Shown here: positions 28,057 through 36,994 of the stretch, piece after piece | Layout of the letters: the number at the start of each line of letters is the position of its first letter | Numbering within the stretch: position 1 is the first letter of the stretch | From: [Pseudopropionibacterium] massiliense | Lineage (GTDB): Bacteria > Actinomycetota > Actinomycetes > Propionibacteriales > Propionibacteriaceae | DNA length: 64,000 bases | NCBI RefSeq assembly: GCF_900607225.1 | Contig: NZ_LR027842.1 | Span: 3,376,535-3,440,534 of the forward strand | Direction of reading: 5' to 3' | The notes under the pieces: model-generated | What the model saw: the letters and a program-made list of their open reading frames with translations, nothing else | Database searches by the model: none | Told to the model about the DNA's origin: nothing | Made by a program: the position numbers and the translations under genes

Positions 28057-28677
28057 GTGACGGAAGAAAGCGCGAGAAGCATTCTCAGGAAGACTTTTCC
28101 GGAGCAGTTCGGGAATCTGGAGTCCTACGCCGGAATTCTTCGGACCCGGGCCATTGAATGGGGTTTGCTCGGGCCGCGTGAGGCCGACAGGATATGGAGC
28201 AGACACATCTCGAATTCCTTGGCCCTGGTGGATGTGATGGGGCAGGGAATGGATGTGGCTGACATCGGTTCGGGCGCCGGACTACCCGGAATCCCTGTGG
28301 CGCTGTGTCGGGATGACCTCCGTATCACTCTTCTGGAACCTCTCCTGCGACGCTACAACTTCCTGCTTCGTGTGGTCGAGGAACTCGATCTGGGTGATCG
28401 GGTACGTGTGCAGCGACTGCGTGCCGAGGACTGCGATGAAACCTTTGACGTGGTGACGTGCCGGGCGGTGGCTTCATTGGAGAAGCTGCTGAAATGGACC
28501 ACCCCCATGTTCTTCCCGGACGGCGAATTGTTGGCCCTGAAGGGGACAGGGGCGGAGAGCGAGATGGAGATGGCGCGTAAGCGCCTGGACGACTACCACA
28601 TGACCGCCCGGGTACTTCACGTCCATGCAGCTCCGGGAATCGAAGGGACGCGCGTGGTTCGGGTGGCGCGGAGGTAG
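28057..28677 (+). CDS. rsmG: 16S rRNA (guanine-N7) methyltransferase RsmG
   Basis: A 206-residue SAM methyltransferase that modifies 16S rRNA (G527 in E. coli numbering). The SAM-binding motif VADIGSGAGLPGIPVAL is clear; WSRHISNSLALVDV and VVTCRAVASLEKLLKW fit RsmG. GTG at 28057 is chosen because AGGGG lies just upstream. In most actinobacteria parA follows directly; here 3.6 kb of non-coding DNA intervenes. Confidence 0.93.
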   Translation: MTEESARSILRKTFPEQFGNLESYAGILRTRAIEWGLLGPREADRIWSRHISNSLALVDVMGQGMDVADIGSGAGLPGIPVALCRDDLRITLLEPLLRRYNFLLRVVEELDLGDRVRVQRLRAEDCDETFDVVTCRAVASLEKLLKWTTPMFFPDGELLALKGTGAESEMEMARKRLDDYHMTARVLHVHAAPGIEGTRVVRVARR

Positions 28678-28917
28678 GTGTTCCTGCACCGTCGACACAC
28701 GAACCTCCGAGCCGGTTTCCGTATTTTCTGTGGTGAAAAAGTTTTATCGACAAAACCATCAAACGGTAGGAGTCGATGACCCGGATGAGGTGATCGTGTC
28801 TGCACTGATGCATGGCGCACCTGGGCGGCGCCCGGATCGGAACCATCGCTCACGGGTTGATGAATCGGCCGCGCGCCTCCGGCGCGTGCAGGGGAGAACC
28901 AAGGACGTGTGCTGCGC

Positions 28918-28931
28918 GTTTCACGTGAAAC
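28918..28931. promoter_or_regulatory. parS site
   Basis: Perfect GTTTCACGTGAAAC, 240 bases after rsmG. First of the right-arm cluster. Confidence 0.92.
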
Positions 28932-29163
28932 CGGTGAGGTGAGCACGCCGACTGACGTTTCTGGGGGCGTGATGCCCCTCCCGGGGCGAGCGAAATCTGA
29001 TGGTTTCCCGATCTTCAGCGGAGGGGTTTTCGAAACCTCGCGCGCCGGGCCGGAACCAAAGCGGGACAGAGCGAGGTCCATTCGCGGGCGAGGGGGAAGT
29101 CAGTTGAGCCGGCCTGCTCTCTCCGCGAGCTGGCCACATCGAACCCCGGTGGTCGTGTTCCAA

Positions 29164-29313
29164 GAGGCTTGTTCACAGGCGGGGCGCCGGCCAGCGCAAT
29201 CCTCTGGTGGTCGTGTCCTGGAACTGCGGTGGGCTTGGTGGTTTCGACACGGACTGCTCCTTCGTCGCGGTCCGGCTCAACCGGCTTCCGGGTAGGTCTC
29301 ATGAACAAGCCTC
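29164..29313 (+). repeat. MITE-like element, copy 1
   Basis: A 150-bp element with 12-bp perfect terminal inverted repeats (GAGGCTTGTTCA at the left, TGAACAAGCCTC at the right). Bases 29172 to about 29287 match copy 31573-31692 at roughly 90% by eye. The core reads GGTGGTTTCGACACGGACTG then CTCCTTCGTCGCGGTCCGG. Confidence 0.65.
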
Positions 29314-29350
29314 CAAGGAATTGCGGTGGGCTCTGCTGTGCGACTGCCGA

Positions 29351-29410
29351 GTGGTTTCGAGGTGGACCGCTCTCTCGTCGCGGTCCGGCTCAACCAGCTT
29401 CGTGAAGGCG
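29351..29410 (+). repeat. MITE-like element core, partial copy 2
   Basis: Carries the core GTGGTTTCGAGGTGGACCGC followed by CGTCGCGGTCCGGCTCAACC and AGCTTCGTGAAGG. Left terminal repeat not visible; it lies directly after copy 1. Confidence 0.5.
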
Positions 29411-29980
29411 TGAGCAGATCCCAGTGACTTCTGCCACGGATTGATCGATCACTAGTTTTATTGGTTAATCTATTTATCATTTCAATTCCATACCGTTGAT
29501 TTGCTGGAGAGCTAGCAGTGGTGCCTTTGCGATATGGCTGCGTGCCGATGGTTGGAAATCTTGAAACGCATCGCATCTGGTCGGATGCGACTCGATGCTC
29601 GGAGTAGGGCACGCGGAACCAGAGCACAGTAGTTCTTTCGAGGACCGTGTTGCTGTGTTGCATCAGGACACGGGGCGGCTCCCTGCGACGGTGCTTGTTC
29701 ATGCATGGAGGGAGATCTTGGATTGTCTGGCCCAGCGCGCTGGCTGCAACCGGACGCGCCTTCGCGCCAGGACGATCAGATCTCTGGCGACCGCTGGGGT
29801 AGGGTCAGAACCACCGGGGATGGCGATGTGAGAGTTCGTGATTTTCCAGAGTTCTGCGGGATGAGGAACGTCGTTGAAGAGTTCCGAGTGCACGACCCCG
29901 GGTGATGGGGATGCGATGGAAATCTGACGAATCTGGTTTCGTCGTGGGTACTGGTGTCGTTTGTTGCACGCGGTTTTCGC

Positions 29981-29994
29981 GTTTCACGTGAAAC
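29981..29994. promoter_or_regulatory. parS site
   Basis: Perfect GTTTCACGTGAAAC with flanking GC/GT. Confidence 0.92.
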
Positions 29995-30176
29995 GTTTGA
30001 ATTGCGATCAGAATTTCCTCTGTGGCAGCGTACCCGTGTCGCGTGTCGTGGGACCTGCTCGACCGGCTTCCGCCCATCACCCGGACCCCTTGCGCCGGGA
30101 CTGCCCACATGGAACAGGCCTCAAGGAACGGAGCCCTCATATCGCCGAGGAGAGCGACGTTCGATAGAGGTCATGC

Positions 30177-30260
30177 GCTAATTCATGGCCTCTCCGAAGC
30201 TGGTTGGGCCGGACCGCGACGAAGGAGCAGTCCACCTCGAAACCACCCCGTGGGTGTCTG
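30177..30260 (-). repeat. MITE-like element core, inverted copy 3
   Basis: Reverse-oriented core AAGCTGGTTGGGCCGGACCG then CGACGAAGGAGCAGTCCACC and TCGAAACCACC, the complement of the core in copy 1. Confidence 0.5.
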
Positions 30261-30289
30261 AGGAATCCGGGGGTCGAGTGTGTTTCTCG

Positions 30290-30365
30290 GCTGCCGGGTG
30301 GTTTCGACACGGCCGTTCGCTGGCGCTCACGAGCTGGCTCAACCAGCATCCTGTGAATTAGCCTC
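30290..30365 (+). repeat. MITE-like element core, copy 4
   Basis: Core GGTGGTTTCGACACGGCCGT ... GAGCTGGCTCAACCAGC and a right end CTGTGAATTAGCCTC resembling the terminal repeat of copy 31565-31713. The internal TTCGCTGGCGCTCACGAG differs from the other copies but resembles the hairpin repeat at 23736-23790 in oriC. Confidence 0.5.
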
Positions 30366-30574
30366 TATCTTTCCTGTGAATCTTTTCGAACCGTCACTTC
30401 GTGAACGCGTGCGATCCCTATGCTCTTCCGGGATGTGGAAAGCCTGGGATCGACCAGCGTATTCTGACAGGTACAGGTTGGTTCATGGATTTAGCAGGAC
30501 GCATTCCCATTCACGAGGGTCTCCCGGCGGTTGGTTTCCACGCTCGGTTCCTTCCATGTCGTGGTTGCGCAGGC

Positions 30575-30588
30575 GTTTCACGTGAAAC
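30575..30588. promoter_or_regulatory. parS site in a longer palindrome
   Basis: Perfect parS extended to GCAGGC...GCCTGC on each side, giving a 26-bp palindrome. Confidence 0.92.
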
Positions 30589-30900
30589 GCCTGCCTGTGG
30601 TGGGGAGGGGTCTTTTGGTTCGCCCCATTCAGCGGCGCCGCTGATTGATACCGCGTGGCGATCGCGGACGCACTACCCATTGCATCCGGTCGGCATGGTG
30701 CTCTATTCCTTGTCCGGCATCAATCGTTGTGGCTGACCTGTACCGTGCCATCCAATGATGAAATCGTCGAGACGCTGCCGCAACTTCCAAACCGATTACG
30801 ATTCGGTCGATCATGACGAAGCCGGACGATCCTTCGGGTGAGTGCGTTGGGTGAACGGTTGGCAGGGATGAGGTCCGATGAGCAATCCGTGTCTTGCCAT

Positions 30901-31031
30901 GAGGCTCATTCGCAGGTGAGGGGGTTGTGGTCAGGGTCTCGAGGGGTGGAAGCCGGGTGGTCTCGACACAGACTGCTCCTTCGTCGCGGTCCAGCCCAAC
31001 CAGCTTCGGGGGAGGCTTGTGAATTTGCCTC
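30901..31031 (+). repeat. MITE-like element, copy 5
   Basis: 131 bp. Left end GAGGCTCATTCGCAGG, right end CTTGTGAATTTGCCTC; core GGTGGTCTCGACACAGACTG and CTCCTTCGTCGCGGTCCAG. Ends are imperfect inverted repeats. Confidence 0.6.
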
Positions 31032-31409
31032 GATATAGTATCTATGTCGATAAATATGGATAGTTCTTTAGGTGTTGAGCGACCAGTCGATGACGCGTGA
31101 GGAAGCGTGAAACGCTGCTTTCGTGGGTCCTGGGCGGTAATGCGTGCAGGGTGATGCGTGCAGTTCGATGTGCATGGCTGGGGCGTGGTTTCCGCCCCGC
31201 GGGATCCCGATGACGGGCCGTCGAGGGGCAAACAGCGGGTGTTCTGCACCTGTCGGGAGAGCCGCGAGGCTGGTGGGTCGTTAATCGGGCACCTCCCCGT
31301 GGCTCGGATGGTAGCAATTTACCAATGTGCAGATGTAACCATATGGCTATATATCTCTCGATGAACAGAATGGGGCGCTGCATCCGTCGATGGCGCAGAG
31401 ATTCGTCTC

Positions 31410-31447
31410 GCGGGGTTGTGCGTTTCACGTGAAACGCACAACCCCGC
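31410..31447. promoter_or_regulatory. parS site within a perfect 38-bp palindrome
   Basis: The parS core (31422-31435) is extended 12 bases on each side by a perfect inverted repeat, left arm GCGGGGTTGTGC, right arm GCACAACCCCGC. All 38 bases are self-complementary. It could act as an enhanced ParB nucleation site or as a cruciform/terminator. Confidence 0.92.
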
Positions 31448-31564
31448 AAGAATGCGAGATCGATATGTCCTGGGATGCTCCGGAATCCTGACGTGACGCG
31501 GATGCCGGGGGTGGTCAGCGTCCGATTCGATCCCTCCTCCGGTAAACCAAGGCCGCGGGACACC

Positions 31565-31713
31565 GAGGCATATTCACAGGCGGGGCGCCGGCCGACGCAA
31601 TCCTCTGGTGGTCGTGTCCAGGGAACTGCGGCGGGCTCCGGTGGTTTCGACACGAACTGCTCCTTCGTCGCGGTCCGGCCCAACCAGCTTCGGAGAGGCT
31701 GTGAATAGGCCTC
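31565..31713 (+). repeat. MITE-like element, copy 6
   Basis: 149 bp with terminal inverted repeats GAGGCATATTCACAG / CTGTGAATAGGCCTC (14 of 15 paired). Nearly identical internally to copy 1. Confidence 0.65.
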
Positions 31714-31829
31714 ACCGTTGACGTTGCATCGGCGGGGATTCATCACGAAATACAATGGATCTCCGCTGAAAAGGGATACGACAAGAATGGCAGGGAGCAT
31801 GCGCACGTGGGAGCCGTGTGGCCAGGACC

Positions 31830-31933
31830 TCGAGGGATGGAAGTCGGTTGAGCCGGCTGGGTGGTTTCGAGGTGGAGTGCTTCTTCGCCACGGTCCGGCC
31901 CAACCAGCGTCAGGAAGGTCGTGAACAAGCCTC
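31830..31933 (+). repeat. MITE-like element core, copy 7
   Basis: Core GTGGTTTCGAGGTGGAGTGC then TTCTTCGCCACGGTCCGGCC and CAACCAGCG; right end CGTGAACAAGCCTC matches the copy 1 terminus. The left end is unclear. Confidence 0.5.
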
Positions 31934-32194
31934 ACGATGTGATCCTGTTCCGGCTGAGTGGTGTAGTGGTGTGGATCACCCGCGTCTGCCCTCGAATGAC
32001 CTCGTGCTGTGACCGTCGGACAACGAGAACCCAGGATTCCAAAGTGCTGTCCCGATGGATCATGCGATGTGGCGGGGCGAGATGAGTCGTCGGCGGGGGC
32101 CGGTGGCTGTACTTCGCCATGGATCGGCGGCACCACGAGCGTCCGACGATGTGTGGCCGTTGGTATCTGTCATCCGTTCGGATTCGTGCAGTAC

Positions 32195-32208
32195 GTTTCA
32201 CGTGAAAC
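32195..32208. promoter_or_regulatory. parS site just upstream of parA
   Basis: Perfect GTTTCACGTGAAAC, 66 bases before the parA start and upstream of a TAAAGT (32244-32249) that could be the parA -10. ParB spreading from here could affect parAB transcription. Confidence 0.92.
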
Positions 32209-32273
32209 GCCGCGAGGTTTCAGTTCGCGTCGGCGACTCAGGATAAAGTTGATGACCGTCAAAGGAGGACTCA

Positions 32274-33287
32274 ATGGCCCTGTTCTTTCGCAAGCGCAAG
32301 CGTACTCCGAAACACGACGTGGACGTCGAGCCTTGGAAGGATCACGAGAGCGTTTCACGTGAAACGGCCATCCAGACCCCCACCGGGCCGCGCCGCGCGT
32401 ACTTCGATCGTGCCGATGATGACTGGGTGGCCGATGACGAGTACGGCACGGAGTATGACGATGAGACCCAGGTGCCGACGCTACCGAGCCCCGAGAACCC
32501 TCGCATTTTTGTGGTGGCAAACCAGAAGGGTGGCGTTGGAAAGACCACCACCACCGTGAATGTCGCCACCGCGCTCGCCTTCGGTGGACTCAACGTGCTC
32601 GTGATCGACATCGATCCGCAGGGCAACGCCTCCACCGCTCTTGGTATAGAGCACGATCCGGGGACGCCGGGAACCTACGAGGTGTTGCTTCGCGGTGAGC
32701 GCATTCAGGATCTTGCCAAGCAGTCGCCCCACACTCCGAACCTGCACGTCCTGCCCGCCACTGTCGACCTCTCGACGGCGGAGCTGGAACTCGTGAACGA
32801 GCCGGGTCGTGAATCCAGGATGAAGAAGGCGCTGGCCGCCTACATCGAGGAGTCCGGAGTCGACTACGTGTTCTTCGACTGCCCCCCTTCCCTCGGGCTG
32901 CTCACGCTCAACGCGCTCGTGGCTTCCAGCGAGATCATGGTGCCGATTCAGTGCGAGTACTACGCGCTTGAGGGGGTCTCCCAGCTGATGCGCACCATCC
33001 AGCGGGTCAAGGGAAACCTGAACGATCGTTTGCAGCTCACGACGGTGCTGTTGACGATGTTCGACAATCGCACCAATCTCTCCCACGAGGTGGCGGGTGA
33101 GGTGCGGGCCCACTTCGGAAAGGAAACCCTTGACGTGGAGATCCCTCGCTCGGTGCGAATCGCCGAGGCGCCATCCTACGGGCAGAGCGTCCTCACCTAT
33201 TACCCCAAATCACCCGGTGCGGTGGCCTACCTCAAGGCCGCCGAGGAGATCGCCCGCGCCGCCACGAACGAGGAAGGAATCGCCTGA
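32274..33287 (+). CDS. parA: Chromosome partitioning ATPase ParA
   Basis: A 337-residue ParA/Soj ATPase. The first ~73 residues are a charged, low-complexity extension; the catalytic domain begins IFVVANQKGGVGKTTTTVN with the deviant Walker A, then VLVIDIDPQGNASTAL, VFFDCPPSLGLLTLNALVAS and ECEYYALEGVSQL-like motif. ATG 32274 has a strong AAAGGAGG RBS. A parS lies within codons 27-31. The stop overlaps the parB start. Confidence 0.95.
   Translation: MALFFRKRKRTPKHDVDVEPWKDHESVSRETAIQTPTGPRRAYFDRADDDWVADDEYGTEYDDETQVPTLPSPENPRIFVVANQKGGVGKTTTTVNVATALAFGGLNVLVIDIDPQGNASTALGIEHDPGTPGTYEVLLRGERIQDLAKQSPHTPNLHVLPATVDLSTAELELVNEPGRESRMKKALAAYIEESGVDYVFFDCPPSLGLLTLNALVASSEIMVPIQCEYYALEGVSQLMRTIQRVKGNLNDRLQLTTVLLTMFDNRTNLSHEVAGEVRAHFGKETLDVEIPRSVRIAEAPSYGQSVLTYYPKSPGAVAYLKAAEEIARAATNEEGIA
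32352..32365. promoter_or_regulatory. parS site inside the parA coding sequence
   Basis: Perfect GTTTCACGTGAAAC within the N-terminal extension of parA, encoding VSRET. It falls in the poorly conserved part of the protein, so the DNA site may be under selection rather than the residues. Confidence 0.92.
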
Positions 33288-34204
33288 TGGCCAGGGGAAA
33301 GCAACACGTGGGCCTCGGGAAAGGTCTGGGAGACCTCTTTGCACGGACGGATGAAGAGAACACCCGCGACACCACCGCTCCCTCCGACCGGCTCCGTGAC
33401 GGCTCCTATTTCGTTGAACTGCCGCTTGATCAGATCGTCCCCAACCCCCGGCAGCCGCGTCACGTCTTCGACGAGGACGACCTGAACGAACTGGCCGCAT
33501 CCATCGGTGAGTTCGGTGTGCTGCAACCCGTCGTTGTACGTGAAGTCGGCCCCAAGAACTTCGAGTTGATCATGGGCGAACGCCGGTTCCGGGCCTCCAA
33601 GATTGCTGGCAAGGAAACGATCCCGGCCATCGTCCGCGGAACTGACGACGACGCTCTCCTCCGCGACGCGCTCTTGGAAAACCTGCACCGTGCCAACCTC
33701 AACCCTCTGGAAGAAGCACTCGCCTACCAACAGCTCCTGGGCGACTTCAACTGCACCAAGGAGGAACTCTCCCAGCGGATTCATCGCAGCCGTCCGCAGA
33801 TCTCGAACACCCTGCGGCTGTTGAACCTTCCCTCCACCGTGCAGACGAAGGTGGCGGCCGGGGTTCTTTCCGCGGGCCACGCGCGTGCGCTGCTCGGATT
33901 GACAAATCAACGATCACAGGAGCTGCTGGCAGAACGGATCGTCGCGGAGGGCCTTTCGGTCCGCAGCACCGAGGAGATCATTCGGCTCGGCAACGTCCCC
34001 ACCGAGGAGGAGCCCACTCCCCGCGTCCGTAGGCTCCCGTCAGAACGTGAAGCAGCCGTCGCGGCGCTTCTCTCCGATCACTTTGACACCCGGGTGAAGG
34101 TCGCCATCGGTAGGAACAAGGGCAGGATCACCATCGAGTTCGCATCCACCGATGATCTCGACCGGATCATGGCCGTGATCGACGGCCGCACCGTCGAACC
34201 CTGA
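33287..34204 (+). CDS. parB: Chromosome partitioning protein ParB
   Basis: A 305-residue CTPase/DNA-binding protein that loads at parS. N-terminal GLGKGLGDLF (ParA-interacting), the nuclease-like CTP-binding region with QPVVVREVG and the arginine patch GERRFRASK, and the helix-turn-helix around TKEELSQRIHRSRPQISNTL. The C-terminal dimerisation domain includes VKVAIGRNKGRITIEFAS. Starts at the parA stop codon. Confidence 0.95.
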   Translation: MARGKQHVGLGKGLGDLFARTDEENTRDTTAPSDRLRDGSYFVELPLDQIVPNPRQPRHVFDEDDLNELAASIGEFGVLQPVVVREVGPKNFELIMGERRFRASKIAGKETIPAIVRGTDDDALLRDALLENLHRANLNPLEEALAYQQLLGDFNCTKEELSQRIHRSRPQISNTLRLLNLPSTVQTKVAAGVLSAGHARALLGLTNQRSQELLAERIVAEGLSVRSTEEIIRLGNVPTEEEPTPRVRRLPSEREAAVAALLSDHFDTRVKVAIGRNKGRITIEFASTDDLDRIMAVIDGRTVEP

Positions 34205-34766
34205 GAATCCTCTCGCGAGGAGCCATAGAGTTTGATCGGTAAGTCGATAAAACGGGATACGGTGGTTGGTGCTCTGGCCGTTGACAAGGGATTTTGTCCT
34301 GGAAGCGCAATGAGACGTCCCAAGGGTTGGGATAGCGGTTGACTGAACCGTCGCCCGGGCTGCGAGTGACAGCGAGCGGGAAACCACCTCCCTCTCCCGG
34401 GCCGAGGCCGGCGGTCCTCGGATGCGACGCGCATTCCTCGGTCTCATGGTTCTGGAAGATGCGGGTGACGCGGTCCAGGGCCCCACAGGGAACCCGCGGT
34501 GACGACGGCGTCATCGGATTCCGCGAGGATTCACTCCTCCGCCATGATCTCGTGGGTCTTGCCTTCTGATCCCGTCCCGGGGATGGCGCCAGCACCTCAG
34601 CCCTGCCAGCGACACGGTTCCATGCCGGTTCGCCAGTGCGAACAGTGGTGTGCCGGCAGCTGATGTTCCCGACGTCTTCAGTCCGCGGAACGGGAACAGG
34701 ACCGAGGACTGTTTGGATCGCTCCAAGCAGTCTTCGAAACCGCCTCACGGTGCGCGACCGCGGGAG
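34205..34766. other. Gene-free stretch after parB
   Basis: About 560 bases without a supportable gene. A short hairpin (AATCCTCTCGCGAGGAGCC, from 34206) right after the parB stop may terminate parAB. The rest shows only short frames with no RBS or conserved motifs. Confidence 0.5.
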
Positions 34767-35570
34767 CTACCGCTGATTCTTCACCGCGTCGTAGACGGAT
34801 CCAATCAGGTCCGCCAAGGTTTCGTTGTCCTGACCACTGAGTCCCATGACCATGATGACCGTCTTGTCGATGACCCGGGCGCACACCGGTTTCTGCTGGT
34901 TCTCGTAGATGCCGCACGAGGCGTCGTGCACCGATGCGACGTTGGTGATGCCGGACTCGGACAGGTAGGAGTTCAGATCCGGTGCCGGGCGCTGCAACAA
35001 CAGCGTGAACTTGGAGCTTCCGTCGGAGTAGTTGGACTGCAGGATTGTTCCCTCGCCATCGGGTGCATCGGACTCCTTCACCCCGTCGTGCGCGAAATCC
35101 GCGATCTGGGACGGAAGCTTGAGAACCCAGGCCGGTGATGCATCCGCGCTGGGCCTTCCGATTCCGCTGAGGCTCATACCCACCCAGATCGCGATCACGA
35201 GAAGCACCACCAAGGCGACGACCCCCATGAGCTTCACGAATCCGGGGATGGGTGGGATGTGGTGCTGCGGTGTCTTGGCGTCGATCTCATCTCTCGGGAC
35301 GTTGCGCCATTCACCGGGATCCCTGGCGGGGGTTTCCGCTGAAACCGCCGAACGACGCGCGATCGGTTCCGTGATTCGCCGGAAAACCGTGGTTGTGTCG
35401 GGGCTTTCGGGGCTGACCGCGCTGCGGCGTGGTCCGGTGAACCTGGGAGGAGTCGGGACGCTCTCCGTCGTTCTCCGGGGTGCGGGGAACTCCGGTTCCA
35501 GGGGGGAATCGGGACTGCTCGCGCTACGGCGAGGCATGCCCTCGCCGTAACGCGGGAAACGGCCGGTCAT
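34767..35570 (-). CDS. Hypothetical single-pass membrane protein
   Basis: A 267-residue protein with a Ser/Pro/Arg-rich cytoplasmic N-terminus of ~115 residues, one TM (GFVKLMGVVALVVLLVIAIW), and an extracytoplasmic C-terminal domain. The latter contains two Cys (DASCGIYENQQKPVCARV) that could form a disulfide. ATG 35570 overlaps the trxA stop (ATGA); ATG 35537 with GGCGAGG upstream is an alternative. Co-transcription with trxB/trxA is likely. Function unknown. Confidence 0.65.
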   Translation of the reverse strand: MTGRFPRYGEGMPRRSASSPDSPLEPEFPAPRRTTESVPTPPRFTGPRRSAVSPESPDTTTVFRRITEPIARRSAVSAETPARDPGEWRNVPRDEIDAKTPQHHIPPIPGFVKLMGVVALVVLLVIAIWVGMSLSGIGRPSADASPAWVLKLPSQIADFAHDGVKESDAPDGEGTILQSNYSDGSSKFTLLLQRPAPDLNSYLSESGITNVASVHDASCGIYENQQKPVCARVIDKTVIMVMGLSGQDNETLADLIGSVYDAVKNQR

Positions 35571-35890
35571 CAGATGAGCTCGTCGACGGCCTTCTTGAGT
35601 GCGTTCTTGGACTTGCCCCCGGACAGGCTTTTCTCCACCTGTCCGGATTTGTAGAACTCCAGCGTGGGGATGCTGAGAATCCCCTTCTCGGCCGCGAAGG
35701 CCACCTCGGCGTTGATGTCGAGTTTGACGAACTTCACCCGGCCCTCGTAGTCGCGGGCGAGTTCCTCGATGATGGGTGCCATCTGTTTGCAGGGGCCACA
35801 CCACGTGGCCCAGTAGTCCACCACCACCGGTATCGGCGAACGCAGCACCTCGTCGGCGAAGGTCGCCTCGGTCACATCGACAACGGCCAT
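35570..35890 (-). CDS. trxA: Thioredoxin
   Basis: A 106-residue thioredoxin with the WCGPCKQM active site near residues 30-37 and the cis-Pro loop GILSIPTLEFYKSG. It reduces protein disulfides and is itself reduced by the thioredoxin reductase encoded immediately upstream. Thirty-four bases separate the two genes. Confidence 0.96.
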   Translation of the reverse strand: MAVVDVTEATFADEVLRSPIPVVVDYWATWCGPCKQMAPIIEELARDYEGRVKFVKLDINAEVAFAAEKGILSIPTLEFYKSGQVEKSLSGGKSKNALKKAVDELI

Positions 35891-35924
35891 GTCACACTCC
35901 TTGTTCTTTGTGGCGAGTCTACGG

Positions 35925-36857
35925 TCACGCCTCGTTCGCGGCCAGCCAGCGTTCGGCGTCGAGGGCGGCCCGGCATCCGGAACCGGCGGCCGTGATGGCC
36001 TGGCGGTACGTGTGATCCACCAGATCGCCGCAGGCGAACACGCCCGGAAGGTTCGTGGCCTGGGAGTCGGCGAGAACCTTCACGTAGCCCGCCCCGTCGA
36101 GTTCCACCTGCCCCTTGACCAGTGCGCTGCGCGGGTCGTGGCCGATGGCGACGAACACCCCGGAGACCTCCAGGCTGCGGGTTTCCCCCGTCACCGTGTC
36201 GCGCAGGGTGACGGACTCCACCCGCGCATCCCCGTTGATGGATTCCACCACCGAGTTCCACGCGAAGTCCAGTTTCGGGTCCTTCTCGGCGCGGGAGGCC
36301 ATGGCCTTCGATGCGCGCAGCTCGTCGCGCCGGTGCACGAGGGTGACGCGGGAACCGAAGCGGGTCAGGAAGGTGGCCTCCTCCACCGCGGAGTCGCCGC
36401 CGCCGATCACGGCGATGGGTTTGTCGCGGAAGAAGGCGCCGTCGCAGGTGGCGCACCAGGAGACACCGCGGCCCGAGAGCCGCTCCTCCCCGTCGACACC
36501 CAGTTTGCGGTACTCGGAGCCCATGGCCAGGATCACCGCCCTCGCCTCCCAGACCTTGCCCGCGGAGTCGGTGACCTTCTTGACCTCGCCGGTCAGGTCG
36601 ACGGCCTCGACGTCGTCGGTGATCAGCCCTGCCCCGAACCTCTCCGCCTGGGCGCGCATCTGCCCCATCAGGTCGGGACCCATCACGCCGTCGGGGAATC
36701 CGGGGAAGTTCTCCACATCGGTGGTGTTCATCAGCGCGCCGCCGCTGTCGAGGGCGCCCTCGAACACGACGGGGTTCAGCGCTGCGCGGGCCGCGTAGAT
36801 GGCAGCGGTGTATCCGGCAGGGCCGGAGCCGATGATGATGAGCTCGTGGATGGTCAT
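35925..36857 (-). CDS. trxB: Thioredoxin reductase
   Basis: A 310-residue FAD/NADPH enzyme. FAD motif [18 protein letters not shown] at the N-terminus, redox-active CATC in [16 protein letters not shown] motif [13 protein letters not shown] and the C-terminal [17 protein letters not shown]. Transfers electrons from NADPH to the thioredoxin encoded downstream. Confidence 0.96.
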   Translation of the reverse strand: MTIHELIIIGSGPAGYTAAIYAARAALNPVVFEGALDSGGALMNTTDVENFPGFPDGVMGPDLMGQMRAQAERFGAGLITDDVEAVDLTGEVKKVTDSAGKVWEARAVILAMGSEYRKLGVDGEERLSGRGVSWCATCDGAFFRDKPIAVIGGGDSAVEEATFLTRFGSRVTLVHRRDELRASKAMASRAEKDPKLDFAWNSVVESINGDARVESVTLRDTVTGETRSLEVSGVFVAIGHDPRSALVKGQVELDGAGYVKVLADSQATNLPGVFACGDLVDHTYRQAITAAGSGCRAALDAERWLAANEA

Positions 36858-36994
36858 GGTTCCCCTCGGGTCGTCGTGGTGCCGGTCCAGTGTAGATGGG
36901 GTTTCAAGATGTGGTCAGTGAATCGCGATTACCTCTGGTGCGGTTTCGCGACGAAGATCTAGTATTGGTCGCCAAGGAGTCAGGAAGGAATCGA

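Larger units (their letters stand above)
28678..32273. other. 3.6-kb gene-free parS/repeat region between rsmG and parA
   Basis: No open frame here looks like a real gene: short, no homology, no convincing RBS. The region carries five perfect parS sites (28918, 29981, 30575, 31422, 32195) and about seven copies or part-copies of a MITE-like repeat. A strikingly AT-rich patch lies at about 29449-29500. It probably works as the chromosome centromere, expanded by repeat insertion. Confidence 0.75.

Noticed and set aside
28625-32201. Short frames in the parS region as small genes
   Set aside because: No RBS, no hydrophobic or domain pattern, and many span the repeated elements or parS sites.
34339-34569. 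A 76-codon frame after parB
   Set aside because: No RBS or recognisable features; composition matches non-coding shadow frames nearby.
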